DNA of 64,000 bases from Mycetocola reblochoni REB411. Lineage in GTDB: Bacteria > Actinomycetota > Actinomycetes > Actinomycetales > Microbacteriaceae. The position numbers were made by a program, and so were the translations under genes. A model generated the notes under the pieces. That model made no database searches. It had not been told where the DNA came from and saw only the letters and a list, made by a program, of their open reading frames with translations. How positions within the stretch are numbered: the stretch's first letter is position 1; every line of letters begins with the position of its first letter. The stretch covers positions 124,001 to 188,000 of the forward strand of contig NZ_FUKR01000036.1 in assembly GCF_900163835.1 (NCBI RefSeq), in the 5' to 3' direction. Below, piece by piece: positions 35,136-44,136 of the stretch.

Positions 35136-35858
35136 ATGACTTCCACCCCCAAGCCCCGCCGTGTTCTCCTGAAGCTCTCCGGCGAGGCGTTCGGCGGCGG
35201 CTCCCTCGGGGTCAACCCCGATGTGGTCAGCGCGATCGCCAGGGAGATCGCCGAGGCGGCCAAGACGGTCGAGATCGCGATCGTCGTCGGTGGCGGCAAC
35301 TTCTTCCGCGGTGCCGAGCTGTCGCTCCGCGGCATGGACCGTGGGCGCGCGGACTACATGGGCATGCTCGGCACCGTGATGAACTCTCTCGCTCTGCAGG
35401 ACTTCCTCGAGCAGGCCGGCGCCGAGACCCGCGTGCAGTCGGCGATCGAGATGACGCAGGTCGCCGAGCAGTACATCCCTCGACGCGCGGAGCGCCACAT
35501 GGAGAAGGGTCGGGTCGTCATCTTCGGCGCCGGCGCGGGACTGCCCTACTTCTCGACGGACACGGTCGCGGCGCAGCGGGCGCTCGAAATCGACGCCGAT
35601 GTCGTGCTCGTGGCCAAGAACGGTGTCGACGGGGTGTACTCCGCGGACCCGCGCGTCGACCCGACCGCGGTCAAGATCGACCACATCACCTATCAGGACG
35701 CCCTGCAGCGGGGCTTGAAGGTCGTCGACTCGACGGCGTTCAGCCTCTGCATGGACAACAACATGCCGATGCAGGTATTCGGCATGGAGCCCGCGGGCAA
35801 CGTCACCGCCGCACTGCTCGGGGCCGACATGGGCACCGTTGTGAGCAACGCCTCCTGA
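35136..35858 (+). CDS. pyrH: Uridylate kinase (UMP kinase)
   Basis: A hexameric amino-acid-kinase-fold enzyme phosphorylating [15 protein letters not shown] is the phosphate loop, [10 protein letters not shown] the second glycine-rich turn, [20 protein letters not shown] the UMP-binding region and [14 protein letters not shown] the ATP-site loop. 240 residues. It has its own promoter after the tsf terminator, and the frr promoter follows. Confidence 0.98.
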   Translation: MTSTPKPRRVLLKLSGEAFGGGSLGVNPDVVSAIAREIAEAAKTVEIAIVVGGGNFFRGAELSLRGMDRGRADYMGMLGTVMNSLALQDFLEQAGAETRVQSAIEMTQVAEQYIPRRAERHMEKGRVVIFGAGAGLPYFSTDTVAAQRALEIDADVVLVAKNGVDGVYSADPRVDPTAVKIDHITYQDALQRGLKVVDSTAFSLCMDNNMPMQVFGMEPAGNVTAALLGADMGTVVSNAS

Positions 35859-35897
35859 GCCGGGGTGCCGCGTGGTCGGAGGCCCGATCCGCCCGGC

Positions 35898-35903
35898 TAG
35901 ACT
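35898..35903 (+). promoter_or_regulatory. -10 box TAGACT of frr
   Basis: Consensus-like TAGACT about 35 bases before the frr GTG, whose leader contains AAAGGAG. Confidence 0.5.
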
Positions 35904-35938
35904 GAGACAGAACACCAACGCAACGCAAAGGAGTCCCC

Positions 35939-36493
35939 GTGACCGCGGACGTGCTGACTGAGACCGGATCCCGCATGAGCAAGGCCGTCGAGGTCGCGAA
36001 GGACGACTTCGCGACCGTTCGGACGGGCCGCGCGAACCCCCAGCTCTTCCAGAAGATCCTGGTCGACTACTACGGCACGCCGACGCCGCTGGCTCAGCTC
36101 GCTGCGCTGCAGAACCAGGAGGCACGGACGATCGTGATCTCCCCGTACGACAAGTCGGCGCTCCGTGACATCGAGCAGGCCATCCGCGACTCACCGAACC
36201 TGGGCGTGAACCCCTCGAACGACGGGACGATCATCAGGGCCACGATGCCGGAGCTCACCGAGGAGCGGCGTCGCGAGTACGTGAAGATGGTCAAGAGCAA
36301 GGCCGAGGATGCGCGCGTGGTGATCCGCAACCTGCGCCGCAAGGGCAAGGACGATCTCGAGGCGCTGAAGACCGAGGTCGGCGACGACGAGGTCGCACGT
36401 GCCGAGAAGGAGCTCGAGTCCCTGACCAAGAAGTACATCGAGGCCGTTGACGAGGCCCTCAAGCGCAAGGAAGCCGAGCTGCTCGAGGTCTGA
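35939..36493 (+). CDS. frr: Ribosome recycling factor
   Basis: Splits post-termination ribosomes with EF-G. Conserved [51 protein letters not shown] and [10 protein letters not shown]-type segment [13 protein letters not shown] in a three-helix bundle; 184 residues. GTG start after AAAGGAGTCCCC. Confidence 0.98.
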   Translation: MTADVLTETGSRMSKAVEVAKDDFATVRTGRANPQLFQKILVDYYGTPTPLAQLAALQNQEARTIVISPYDKSALRDIEQAIRDSPNLGVNPSNDGTIIRATMPELTEERRREYVKMVKSKAEDARVVIRNLRRKGKDDLEALKTEVGDDEVARAEKELESLTKKYIEAVDEALKRKEAELLEV

Positions 36494-36538
36494 GCCGGCG
36501 TTGGTGTGTGTCGTGTCGCGGTCGAGGGGCGGTGAGCG

Positions 36539-37516
36539 GTGGTGAAACTCCACGAGGAGAGCGGGTCGCCCTCGGGCGACCGCGATCGCGGCTCCGAGCT
36601 GCGTGCGCAGTTCAACTCGACACGTGAGGACATCGAGCGGCAGGTGCAGGCGACGCGGCAGCACCTGGACGAGGTCAACGAGCGGATCGAGGCGAAGGCC
36701 GGACGCAACCTGATCGCGGCGATCGGCATCGGTCTGCTCGTCGGGGGTGGGGTCCTGCTCAGCCTGATCTTCGTCAAGGAGATCTTCCTCGTCGCCGCGA
36801 CCGCGTTGATCGCCGCAGCGTCCGTCGAGCTGGCCAACGCCTTCCGCACGGCCGGCAGGCGGATTGACGTCATTCCGCTGGCGACCGGCTCGGTCCTGGT
36901 GATGCTCAGCGGCTACCTGCTGGCGCCCGAGTGGCGCTGGGGCGTGCTGGTCGTTGTGCTCCTCGCCCTCGTGCTCTGGCGCGTGCTCGCTGCCCGCCTC
37001 GGCGCGGAGGCCGGACCGGCGCGGCTCACCGATGTGACGGCCACCGTGCTCGTCCTGGTCTACATCTCCGTTCTCGGCAGCGTCGCGATGACCCTGCTTG
37101 CGCAGGACGGCGGGCAGTGGTGGGTGCTCGCGTTCATCATCCTCGTCGTGAGCGTCGACACCGGCGCCTACGCGGCGGGGGTGCTGCTCGGACGTCACCC
37201 GATGGCGCCACGGATCAGCCCGAAGAAGACCTGGGAGGGTTTCGCCGGTGCGGCTGTCGCGTCGCAGATCGCCGGCATCCTTGTGTCCGTGCTGATGCTC
37301 GGCCAGTCGTGGGTGCTCGGTGTCGTCTTCGGCGCGCTGATCCTCCTGACCGCGACGATGGGCGACCTCGGCGAGTCGCTGATCAAGCGCGACCTCGGCA
37401 TCAAGGACATGAGCTCGTGGTTCCCCGGTCACGGCGGCATCCTCGACCGGCTCGACTCGATGCTCCCCTCCGCGCCGATGGCCTTCGGCGTGTTCATCGT
37501 CAGCACTCTGCTGTGA
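36539..37516 (+). CDS. cdsA: Phosphatidate cytidylyltransferase
   Basis: Makes CDP-diacylglycerol for phospholipid synthesis in the membrane. An extended charged N-terminus of ~55 residues precedes about eight membrane helices. The CDS signature near the C-terminus, GDLGESLIKRDLGIKDMSSW with GHGGILDRLDS, is complete. 325 residues with tandem GTG start codons at 36539 and 36542. Follows frr as in most actinobacteria. Confidence 0.96.
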   Translation: MVKLHEESGSPSGDRDRGSELRAQFNSTREDIERQVQATRQHLDEVNERIEAKAGRNLIAAIGIGLLVGGGVLLSLIFVKEIFLVAATALIAAASVELANAFRTAGRRIDVIPLATGSVLVMLSGYLLAPEWRWGVLVVVLLALVLWRVLAARLGAEAGPARLTDVTATVLVLVYISVLGSVAMTLLAQDGGQWWVLAFIILVVSVDTGAYAAGVLLGRHPMAPRISPKKTWEGFAGAAVASQIAGILVSVLMLGQSWVLGVVFGALILLTATMGDLGESLIKRDLGIKDMSSWFPGHGGILDRLDSMLPSAPMAFGVFIVSTLL

Positions 37517-37550
37517 CCGCCGCGCAGCATCCCGAGAGGTTCTCCCACCC

Positions 37551-38108
37551 ATGACCACCCCGAGTTTCCCGATGTCGAAGCGCGGTGCGCGAGGCTACCG
37601 CGTGGCCGAGGTGGACCGGTTCCTCACGGCGGCGCGCGCGGCCTTCGACGGTGACGACGCCGACGCCGACGATCCTCTGACCTCCGCGGACATCCGAACG
37701 ACCTCGTTCCGGCTGCGACGGAAGGGGTACTCCGTGCCTCACGTCGACGCGGCGCTGGAGCGGCTGGAGGATGCCTTCGCCCTGCGCGAGCGCGAGGGCG
37801 CGCAGGCGCTGGAAGGCCCGGATGCCTGGCTGGGGGAGGCGCGCGACTCGGCGCAGGTGATCCTCGACCGGCTCTCCGCACCCGACGGTGAGCGGTTCGA
37901 CCGTGCCGCTCGGCTGAAGCTGGGGTACAGCGTCGAGGACGTCGATGCCTTCGCGGCCGCGGTTGCCGACTACTTCCAGGGCCGACGTGGCCTGACCGTC
38001 GCCGAGGTCCGCCAGGTGGCCTTCCGCCCGCAGCGTGGCGGGTATCGCGATACGGACGTCGACGCGCTCCTCGGCGACGTCGTCGCGGTGATGCTGGCGG
38101 TTCGCTGA
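37551..38108 (+). CDS. DivIVA-like domain protein
   Basis: A 185-residue soluble protein with two copies of a DivIVA-domain motif: GARGYRVAEVDRFLTAARAAF at about 12 and LGYSVEDVDAFAAAVADYF near 124, plus RLRRKGYSVPHVDAALERLE and RPQRGGYRDTDVDALLGDV in between. The repeated G-Y-x-x-x-x-V-D core is typical of actinobacterial DivI1A-type proteins near cdsA. It lacks the long coiled coil of Wag31, so it is probably an accessory protein. Confidence 0.85.
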   Translation: MTTPSFPMSKRGARGYRVAEVDRFLTAARAAFDGDDADADDPLTSADIRTTSFRLRRKGYSVPHVDAALERLEDAFALREREGAQALEGPDAWLGEARDSAQVILDRLSAPDGERFDRAARLKLGYSVEDVDAFAAAVADYFQGRRGLTVAEVRQVAFRPQRGGYRDTDVDALLGDVVAVMLAVR

Positions 38109-38148
38109 CGGCCGTGTGTCGTTCCTGGCATTGCCGAGACCGTTTCGT

Positions 38149-38154
38149 TACACT
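38149..38154 (+). promoter_or_regulatory. -10 box TACACT of the transglycosylase-like gene
   Basis: TACACT ends 9 bases before the GTG at 38164, predicting a leaderless or near-leaderless mRNA. Confidence 0.4.
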
Positions 38155-38163
38155 CGCTCTATC

Positions 38164-38877
38164 GTGAGTAAACATCTGGCAGTGAACCCGAACCCTGCGC
38201 CCTCCGCTCGACCCCGCCAGGGGTCGTCGTCGGTCAGGCGAACGTCCTTCAGCGCTCTGGCGTTCGTCGCGTCCTTCGGATTCGTGCTGACCATGGTCGT
38301 CGACCCGACCTCCGTGGCGGTCGCCTCCCCTTACTACGCGGCGCCGCAGATGCGCGACACCTCCGGGGGAGATGCGCAGTCACTCCGTCTCGCCGGCGAC
38401 TACGAGACCTCGTTCAGTCGCGACGAGTTCGAGACGGTCGCGGCCCCCGAGCCTGAGCCCGAGCCCGAGGAGACGGAGGATGCCGTCGAGGTCGACGTCG
38501 ACGCGGCCGACGGCGCCGCTGAGGCAGAGGCCGAGACCGACGTCGCCGCGGCTCCCGCCGTGGCCGCGCCCGATCCCGGCACCGCCCAGGCGATCGCCTA
38601 CGACATGGTCGTGGCCAAGGGCTGGAGCGACTCGGAGTTCGCCTGCCTGGTGTCCCTGTGGAACAGGGAGTCCGGCTGGAACGCCTCCGCCCACAACGCG
38701 GGCAGCGGCGCCTACGGCATCCCGCAGGCCCTGCCCGGTTCCAAGATGGCATCGGCCGGAGCCGACTGGGCGACCAACCCGGCGACGCAGATCACCTGGG
38801 GGCTCGGCTACATCGAGGGCCGCTACGGCAGCCCCTGCGGTGCGTGGGGCCACTCGGAGAGCGTCGGCTGGTACTGA
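38164..38877 (+). CDS. Secreted lytic transglycosylase-like protein
   Basis: A 237-residue exported protein. A basic N-terminus and hydrophobic stretch (about 33-55, SALAFVASFGFVLTMVV) form a signal peptide. A Glu/Ala/Pro/Val-rich linker leads to a C-terminal lysozyme-like domain: SLWNRESGWNASAHN with the catalytic Glu, SGAYGIPQALPGSKMAS, WATNPATQITWGLGYI and AWGHSESVGWY. This domain is typical of actinobacterial cell-wall hydrolases. Start GTG 38164 is chosen from the nearby -10 box; an ATG at 38116 is upstream of it. Confidence 0.88.
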   Translation: MSKHLAVNPNPAPSARPRQGSSSVRRTSFSALAFVASFGFVLTMVVDPTSVAVASPYYAAPQMRDTSGGDAQSLRLAGDYETSFSRDEFETVAAPEPEPEPEETEDAVEVDVDAADGAAEAEAETDVAAAPAVAAPDPGTAQAIAYDMVVAKGWSDSEFACLVSLWNRESGWNASAHNAGSGAYGIPQALPGSKMASAGADWATNPATQITWGLGYIEGRYGSPCGAWGHSESVGWY

Positions 38878-38908
38878 GCCGCGCCGTCGACCGCCGTCAC
38901 CACCCCCG

Positions 38909-39193
38909 ATGCCACGCCGACACCGTCGCCTCCACGAGCCAGCGGACAGCGACCGCCTCGAGAGCCTGAACGCGTCATGGCGGCGGACCGAGCAGCGCCG
39001 TGGGGTCAGCTGGACCGTGCAGCCGATCACGGCGGCGCGCGCTCTGAAGGCGTACCGCTGCCCTGGCTGCGACCGGGTGATTCCGATCGCGACCGCTCAC
39101 CTGGCCGTGTGGCGTGCCGACGGGGTACTCGGGGACCGGTCGGATCTGGATGCGCGGCGCCACTGGCACGAGCACTGCTGGCGGATCGCATGA
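38909..39193 (+). CDS. Small putative zinc-binding protein
   Basis: A 94-residue protein rich in Arg. It has a CPGC pair (about residue 52) and a C-terminal HWHEHCW cluster that together look like a metal site. Similar small proteins occur in actinobacteria, often labelled ATP/GTP-binding without evidence; I would not assign a function. The ATG at 38909 gives MPRRHRRLHEPADSDRLESL. It lies between the transglycosylase-like gene and a hydrolase gene. Confidence 0.65.
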   Translation: MPRRHRRLHEPADSDRLESLNASWRRTEQRRGVSWTVQPITAARALKAYRCPGCDRVIPIATAHLAVWRADGVLGDRSDLDARRHWHEHCWRIA

Positions 39194-39284
39194 GGATGGA
39201 GCGCAGCGCGTCCCGGTCGGCCGTCGACCTGACCGATGGCCGGTCGGCTGGCACCGTGACCGATACGTGGGAGAGGACAGCGCC

Positions 39285-40013
39285 GTGAGCACGGAGATCC
39301 GATCGAATGTGGTGCTTCCCGCGAGGCGCGAGGACGTCGTCCTGCGGACCGCCGACGGCCTGACTCTCGTCGGCGAGCTCGCCCTCCCGCTCGACAGGGA
39401 GCCGGTCGCGACGCTGGTCACCCTCCACCCGCTGCCCACCGCCGGCGGATTCATGGACTCTCACGTGCTGCGCAAGGCCGCCGCGCGCCTGCCGGCGCTG
39501 GCCGACCTGGCCGTGCTCAGGTTCAACACGCGGGGGACGACATCGCCGCGGGGAACCAGCGACGGTGCGTTCGGTGAGGGCGACCTCGAGGCGCTCGACT
39601 TGGCGGCGGCGATGGACCTCGTGGCGGACCGCGCGCTGCCCCACCCCTGGCTGCTCGGCTGGTCGTTCGGCACGGAGGTCGCACTCAAACACGGGAGGGA
39701 GCATCCCGTCGAGGGCGCGATCCTGCTGTCGCCGCCGCTGCACAGGACCAGCGAGGCGGAGCTGTCCGCCTGGGCCGACGACCCGAGAAGGATCGTCGCG
39801 CTCGTCCCCGAGCACGACGACTATCTGCGGCCCGTCGAGGCCGCCGAGCGCTTCGCGGCGATCCCCGGGGCGGAGGTCATCGGGATCGACGGCGCGAAGC
39901 ACCTCTGGGTGGGGGAGAGGCAGGCCGGCCGTGTCCTCGAGGAGATCGTGCGGGTCGTGAACCCGGCCGCACGTCCCCTGCCGAGCGTGTGGTCCGGTCC
40001 GTCCCCGGCGTGA
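39285..40013 (+). CDS. Alpha/beta hydrolase
   Basis: A 242-residue hydrolase of unknown substrate. The triad is intact by motif: Ser127 in GWSFGTE, Asp178 or 179 in VPEHDDYLRP and His206 in GAKHLWVGE; oxyanion-region residues follow TLHPLPTAGG. The GTG at 39285 has GAGAGGA upstream. The small family near the 593-residue membrane protein is reminiscent of actinobacterial alpha/beta hydrolases of lipid or ester metabolism, but this is not decisive. Confidence 0.9.
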   Translation: MSTEIRSNVVLPARREDVVLRTADGLTLVGELALPLDREPVATLVTLHPLPTAGGFMDSHVLRKAAARLPALADLAVLRFNTRGTTSPRGTSDGAFGEGDLEALDLAAAMDLVADRALPHPWLLGWSFGTEVALKHGREHPVEGAILLSPPLHRTSEAELSAWADDPRRIVALVPEHDDYLRPVEAAERFAAIPGAEVIGIDGAKHLWVGERQAGRVLEEIVRVVNPAARPLPSVWSGPSPA

Positions 40014-40042
40014 CCCGGTGGCAGCCTCTCAGGCTCTGCCGC

Positions 40043-40104
40043 TAACCTGGACTGTCTGTGTTCGCCCCGTCTCAGGCGTTGGCAGCCCCCGATCGCTATC
40101 GGGG
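40043..40104 (+). promoter_or_regulatory. -10 box and leader hairpin before the 593-residue membrane protein
   Basis: TAACCT (40043-40048) is a -10 candidate. In the resulting ~80-base leader CCCCGAT (40087-40093) and ATCGGGG (40098-40104) form a perfect 7-base stem with a 4-base loop. Confidence 0.4.
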
Positions 40105-40136
40105 ACGCGCCGTCGGGGCCCAACGAGGAGTTTTAC

Positions 40137-41918
40137 GTGCGTTTTGTCTACGCGATTGCGGCCTTCATCATCGCCGCGGTGATGATCCTGACCGGTCTGG
40201 CTCAACGGACCGTGTTCTTGGGGCCGTCGGCGGTGCGGTCGGACGTGACCGTGAGCGGTGAGAACCCGTACATGGTCATCGACGGCAGCGTGCTGACGTC
40301 GCACGAGGGGCAGCAGAGCCTCACGGTGACGGGTGCGGACGAGGTGTTCCTGGCCTACGGCAGGACGGCCGACGTCATGGCCTGGCTCGGGCAGGCCGGC
40401 GCCAGCTACGACCGCGTCACCCTCACGGCTGACCCGAACAGCGACACCCCCATCCAGACGACCTCCGCGACGGCTGAGCCGGTCGACCGTGTCGACGTCG
40501 ACCCCGAGGCTAACCCTGACCCGCGCGGCTCCGACCTGTGGCTCTCGGAGACGAGCGACGACCTCTCGGCTCTGGCCACGATGAGCGTCGACGAGGACAA
40601 GTCGGTGCTCATCGCCGCGGACGGCGTCGAGGCGGTGCCCGGCGAGGTCAAGCTGTCCTGGCCCCTCGACAACTCGACGCCGTGGGCCGGACCCCTCATC
40701 GCCGGGGGTCTGCTGATGCTCGCCGTCGGGATCGTGCTCTATATTCTCGCGTTCGTGCACCACAAGCGGTCGAGGGGGCCGAGGAGGCGCGGCAACCCGG
40801 AGCTCACGGACGGGTCGGGGCGTCGACGCCTCGGCGGCCGCTCGCGGACCCGGTCGATGGTCGCCGTCACCGGGCTCGGCGTCGGCACCGCGATCGTGCT
40901 CTCCGGCTGCTCCCCGGCGTACTGGCCCGACCTGGCGCCCACGCCGACGGCGACGGGCGAGGCCGAGCAGATCGAGGAGGCGCTCGAGGACGCGGCTCCC
41001 CCCGCGCTGACCGGCCCGCAGCTGGAGCGCATCGTCGTCAAGGTCTCCGACGTCGCCACCCAGGCCGACGCCGATCTGGACCGCTCGCTGATCGAGACCC
41101 GTTTCGACGGTGTCGCGCTGGAGAGCCGTCTGGCCAGCTACACGATCCTGGCCGAGCAGGAGGAGCGGGACGTCAACGACGAGGACAAGGCCGCGGCCCC
41201 GGAGGCGATCCCCGCCAGCCCGGTCAAGCTCACGCTTCCCCAGGCGGTCAGCGGCTGGCCGCGGACCGTGTTCACGGTCGTGAACGCGGGTGAGGAAGCC
41301 ACCGTCGCCCCGACCGCCCTCGTGCTGACACAGAACAGCCCGCGCGACAACTACACCGTGCGCCGCGTCGTCAAGCTCGAGCCGGATGCGAGCATCCCCG
41401 AGCTGGCGCCGGCGACGATCGGGGCATCACTGGTGCCCCCGGACTCGAGCTTCCTCACGATCGCCCCGAATGCGATGGCCGGCGCCTACGCCGACCTCGT
41501 CGAGAACGGCGAGAAGAGCGAGTGGGCCGAGTACTTCCCCGAGGAGTCCGATGCGCTGCGCGAGAGCATCGCGACGAACCTGAAGAAGGCGAGGGAGTCG
41601 CTCGGCGACACCGGTGAGCTCTCCAGCGAGGTCGTCGCGGGCGAGAGCGATCCGGTGGCGTTCGCGACGCTGAACTCCGGCGCCCTGGTCTCGGTCGACA
41701 TCCTGGAGACGCAGAAGGCGACGCCGTCCGAAGAGGGCGTGACGCTGACGACCTCGGGGCGCATCCAGCTGCTCAGCGGCGTCGACGAGACCACGACGGG
41801 CGTCGAGACCCGGTACGGGGACCAGCTGCTGTTCTACGTTCCGCCCGCGGGCAGCGAGGAGAAGATCCAGCTGCTCGGATTCAGCCAGGACATCCTGTCG
41901 TCGAAGGAGATCGAATGA
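40137..41918 (+). CDS. Actinobacterial membrane protein with internal lipoprotein-like signal
   Basis: A 593-residue protein. An N-terminal helix (residues ~5-22) precedes an extracytoplasmic domain, then a second helix (~186-206) and a basic loop. Next comes a third hydrophobic stretch from Met241 ending in LSGC (255-258), which reads exactly like a lipoprotein signal peptide and lipobox. The remaining 330 residues are extracytoplasmic-like (LERIVVKVSDVATQADAD ... QLLGFSQDILSSKE). Such proteins are found in many actinobacteria upstream of a thioredoxin/TPR gene and are sometimes mislabelled glycosyltransferases. Start GTG; four-base overlap with the next gene. Confidence 0.75.
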   Translation: MRFVYAIAAFIIAAVMILTGLAQRTVFLGPSAVRSDVTVSGENPYMVIDGSVLTSHEGQQSLTVTGADEVFLAYGRTADVMAWLGQAGASYDRVTLTADPNSDTPIQTTSATAEPVDRVDVDPEANPDPRGSDLWLSETSDDLSALATMSVDEDKSVLIAADGVEAVPGEVKLSWPLDNSTPWAGPLIAGGLLMLAVGIVLYILAFVHHKRSRGPRRRGNPELTDGSGRRRLGGRSRTRSMVAVTGLGVGTAIVLSGCSPAYWPDLAPTPTATGEAEQIEEALEDAAPPALTGPQLERIVVKVSDVATQADADLDRSLIETRFDGVALESRLASYTILAEQEERDVNDEDKAAAPEAIPASPVKLTLPQAVSGWPRTVFTVVNAGEEATVAPTALVLTQNSPRDNYTVRRVVKLEPDASIPELAPATIGASLVPPDSSFLTIAPNAMAGAYADLVENGEKSEWAEYFPEESDALRESIATNLKKARESLGDTGELSSEVVAGESDPVAFATLNSGALVSVDILETQKATPSEEGVTLTTSGRIQLLSGVDETTTGVETRYGDQLLFYVPPAGSEEKIQLLGFSQDILSSKEIE

Positions 41919-42835
41919 GTTCCGACCGCTACAGCCTCCCCTCCGACACCGGGGTGGGGAACGCTCCCGCCACGTCGGCCGCTGCCGCCTCGCCCGCGGG
42001 GCAGGGCGCCGGCGCCGAGGTTGTCGTCCCGTCGCTCGTGGCCCCCGTCACCGAGGAGACCTTCCAGGGCTTCATCGAGCTCTCGGCGACGCTGCCCCTC
42101 GTCGTTCTCATCCGCTCGGCGCAGGACCTCGTCTCCGTGGAGCTCGGTCCCGTCCTGGAGGCCGCCGTCGAGCGCCTGCACGGCCGTGTGCTGCTGCTGA
42201 CCGTCGAGGCGGAGCAGAGCCCCGGCATCGTTCAGGCGTTCCAGGCCCAGAGCGTTCCGACCGTCGTCGCGGTCATCGGCGGGCGCCCCGTCCCGCTGTT
42301 CGAGGGCCAGGCGACGGCGGAGCAGATCGACGGCGTCCTCGGCCAGCTGGTGGAGCTCGCCGCCCAGTCGGGTGTGAACGGACGCGCCAGGGTCGACGAC
42401 AGCGAGCCCGAGCCCGAACCGCTCCCTCCGCTGCACCAGGAGGCCTACGACGCCATCGCGCGGGGCGACTATGCCGCCGCGGCGACCGCGTACCGGACGG
42501 CCATCGCGCAGCAGCCGGGCGACGCCGACGCGGTCGCCGGTCTGGCCCAGGTGGAGCTGCTCAGCCGCGTGCAGGGGCGGACAGCCGACGACATCCGCTC
42601 CGCGGCCGCGGCCGCGCCGTCGGACGTCGACGCGCAGCTTGCGGTGGCGGACCTCGACCTGTCCGGCGGCCACGTCGAGGACGCGTTCGACCGTCTGCTC
42701 ACGCTGTTCGCGGATGCCGACCCGGATGGCAGGACGGCCATCAGGGAGCGTCTGCTCGACTACTTCCAGGTCGTGGGAACGACCGACCCGAGGGTGGCCT
42801 CCGCCAGGGCGCGTCTGACCAACCTGCTGTTCTGA
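41915..42835 (+). CDS. YbbN-like co-chaperone (thioredoxin-fold plus TPR)
   Basis: A 306-residue protein. The N-terminal half is thioredoxin-like (LPLVVLIRSAQDLVSVELGP ... QAFQAQSVPTVVAVIGGRPV) but has no CxxC, the active site reading SAQDLVS. The C-terminal half is a tetratricopeptide-type bundle (YDAIARGDYAAAATAYRTAI). This is the YbbN/CnoX architecture, a holdase/co-chaperone working with GroEL or DnaK in E. coli. Its ATG overlaps the upstream stop by four bases. Confidence 0.9.
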   Translation: MSSDRYSLPSDTGVGNAPATSAAAASPAGQGAGAEVVVPSLVAPVTEETFQGFIELSATLPLVVLIRSAQDLVSVELGPVLEAAVERLHGRVLLLTVEAEQSPGIVQAFQAQSVPTVVAVIGGRPVPLFEGQATAEQIDGVLGQLVELAAQSGVNGRARVDDSEPEPEPLPPLHQEAYDAIARGDYAAAATAYRTAIAQQPGDADAVAGLAQVELLSRVQGRTADDIRSAAAAAPSDVDAQLAVADLDLSGGHVEDAFDRLLTLFADADPDGRTAIRERLLDYFQVVGTTDPRVASARARLTNLLF

Positions 42836-42852
42836 GCGCGTCAGGAGCCGGG

Positions 42853-44127
42853 GTGTCCGTCTACATCGATCACGCGGCGACGACGCCGCTCCGGCCCGAG
42901 GCCAGGGACGCCGCCCTGGCGGAGTGGGAGCTGACCGGCAACCCCGCGTCGATCCACGCCGCCGGACAGGCGGCGAGGACGCGTCTGGAGTCGGCCAGGG
43001 AACGCCTCGCGGCCGTGCTCGGCTGCGACCCCATCGAGGTCGTGCTGACCTCCGGCGGCACGGAGTCCATCAACGCCGCGCTCAAGGGGTTCTTCTGGCA
43101 GCGGAACGCGGTGTCCGCCGCACCCGTCGTCGTCGTGCCGGAGGGGGAGCACCACGCGACGCTCGACACGGTGGACTGGCTCGCGCAGCGCGCGGGGGCG
43201 CGCCCCGTTCTCGTGCCGTTGGCGCGGGACGGCGCTGTTCCCGTCGACGCCGTGGCCCGGGCACTGGGCGCGGAGCCGGGACGGGTCGCCTGGGTGAGCG
43301 TCATCTGGGTGAACAACGAGGTCGGGACGGTGAGCGATATCGACGCCATCGCCCGACTGTGCGCCCAGCGCGGGGTGCCCCTGCACGTGGACGCGGTCGC
43401 CGCGGGGGGACTCGCGCTCGACTTCGCCGAACGGCGGCGGCGCACGGGCTCCCGTGACGGCGCGGGCCTGGTCGCGGTCAGCGTGTCCGCGCACAAGGTC
43501 GGCGGGCCGGTCGGCGTCGGGGCGCTCGTGCTGTCGCGGGACGTCGCGCCCGAGGCACTGCTCCACGGTGGAGGGCAGCAGCGCCGGCTCCGCTCGGGGA
43601 CGCAGGACGTCGCGGCGGCGGCGGCCTTCGCGGCGGCGGCCGAGGCGGCCGCGAGGGATGCCGCGTCCGAGTCCGCCCGCCTCCGTTCCCTCCGGGACCG
43701 TCTGATCGCCGGGGCACGGAGGCTCGTGCCGGGCGTCCGCGTCAACGGTGCGGTCGGGGAGGGGCACGACGCGACGGCCTCCGACGCGATCGCGCATCTG
43801 AGTTTCCCCGGCTGCGAGGCCGACTCGCTGCTCTTCCTGCTCGACATGGCCGGCGTGCAGGTCTCGACGGGCTCCGCATGCCAGGCGGGGGTGCCCGAGC
43901 CGTCCCACGTTCTCCGCGCGATGGGGCGGAGCGAGTCGGAGACCCGCGGGGCGCTGCGGCTCAGCCTCGGGTGGACCAGCAGCGAGGCCGACGTCGACGC
44001 CTTTCTCGCCGCGCTGCCCGAAGCCCACGCTCGTGCCGTCGCGGCGGGACTGTCCGACCGGGTCGTCGCCGGCCGCGGCCCCGCACCGGGCTGGGTGACG
44101 GACGACGCGGGTGCCGAGGGCACGTAG
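42853..44127 (+). CDS. Cysteine desulfurase (NifS/IscS type)
   Basis: PLP enzyme that moves sulfur from cysteine, presumably to MnmA, whose gene follows. It has the N-terminal YIDHAATTP, SGGTESINAAL, Lys215 for PLP in SVSAHKVGGPVG and the active-site Cys in STGSACQAG. Of note, the motif normally reading DxxQ is HVDAVAAGG, so the PLP-contacting Gln is Ala183. Length 424, slightly longer than IscS. GTG start after CAGGAG. Its TAG stop forms part of the mnmA promoter. Confidence 0.92.
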   Translation: MSVYIDHAATTPLRPEARDAALAEWELTGNPASIHAAGQAARTRLESARERLAAVLGCDPIEVVLTSGGTESINAALKGFFWQRNAVSAAPVVVVPEGEHHATLDTVDWLAQRAGARPVLVPLARDGAVPVDAVARALGAEPGRVAWVSVIWVNNEVGTVSDIDAIARLCAQRGVPLHVDAVAAGGLALDFAERRRRTGSRDGAGLVAVSVSAHKVGGPVGVGALVLSRDVAPEALLHGGGQQRRLRSGTQDVAAAAAFAAAAEAAARDAASESARLRSLRDRLIAGARRLVPGVRVNGAVGEGHDATASDAIAHLSFPGCEADSLLFLLDMAGVQVSTGSACQAGVPEPSHVLRAMGRSESETRGALRLSLGWTSSEADVDAFLAALPEAHARAVAAGLSDRVVAGRGPAPGWVTDDAGAEGT

Positions 44128-44130
44128 ACT
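44125..44130 (+). promoter_or_regulatory. -10 box TAGACT of mnmA overlapping the desulfurase stop
   Basis: The desulfurase stop TAG is the first half of TAGACT, which is followed by exactly six bases and the mnmA GTG. Predicted leaderless promoter. Confidence 0.55.
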
Positions 44131-44136
44131 GCCGGG

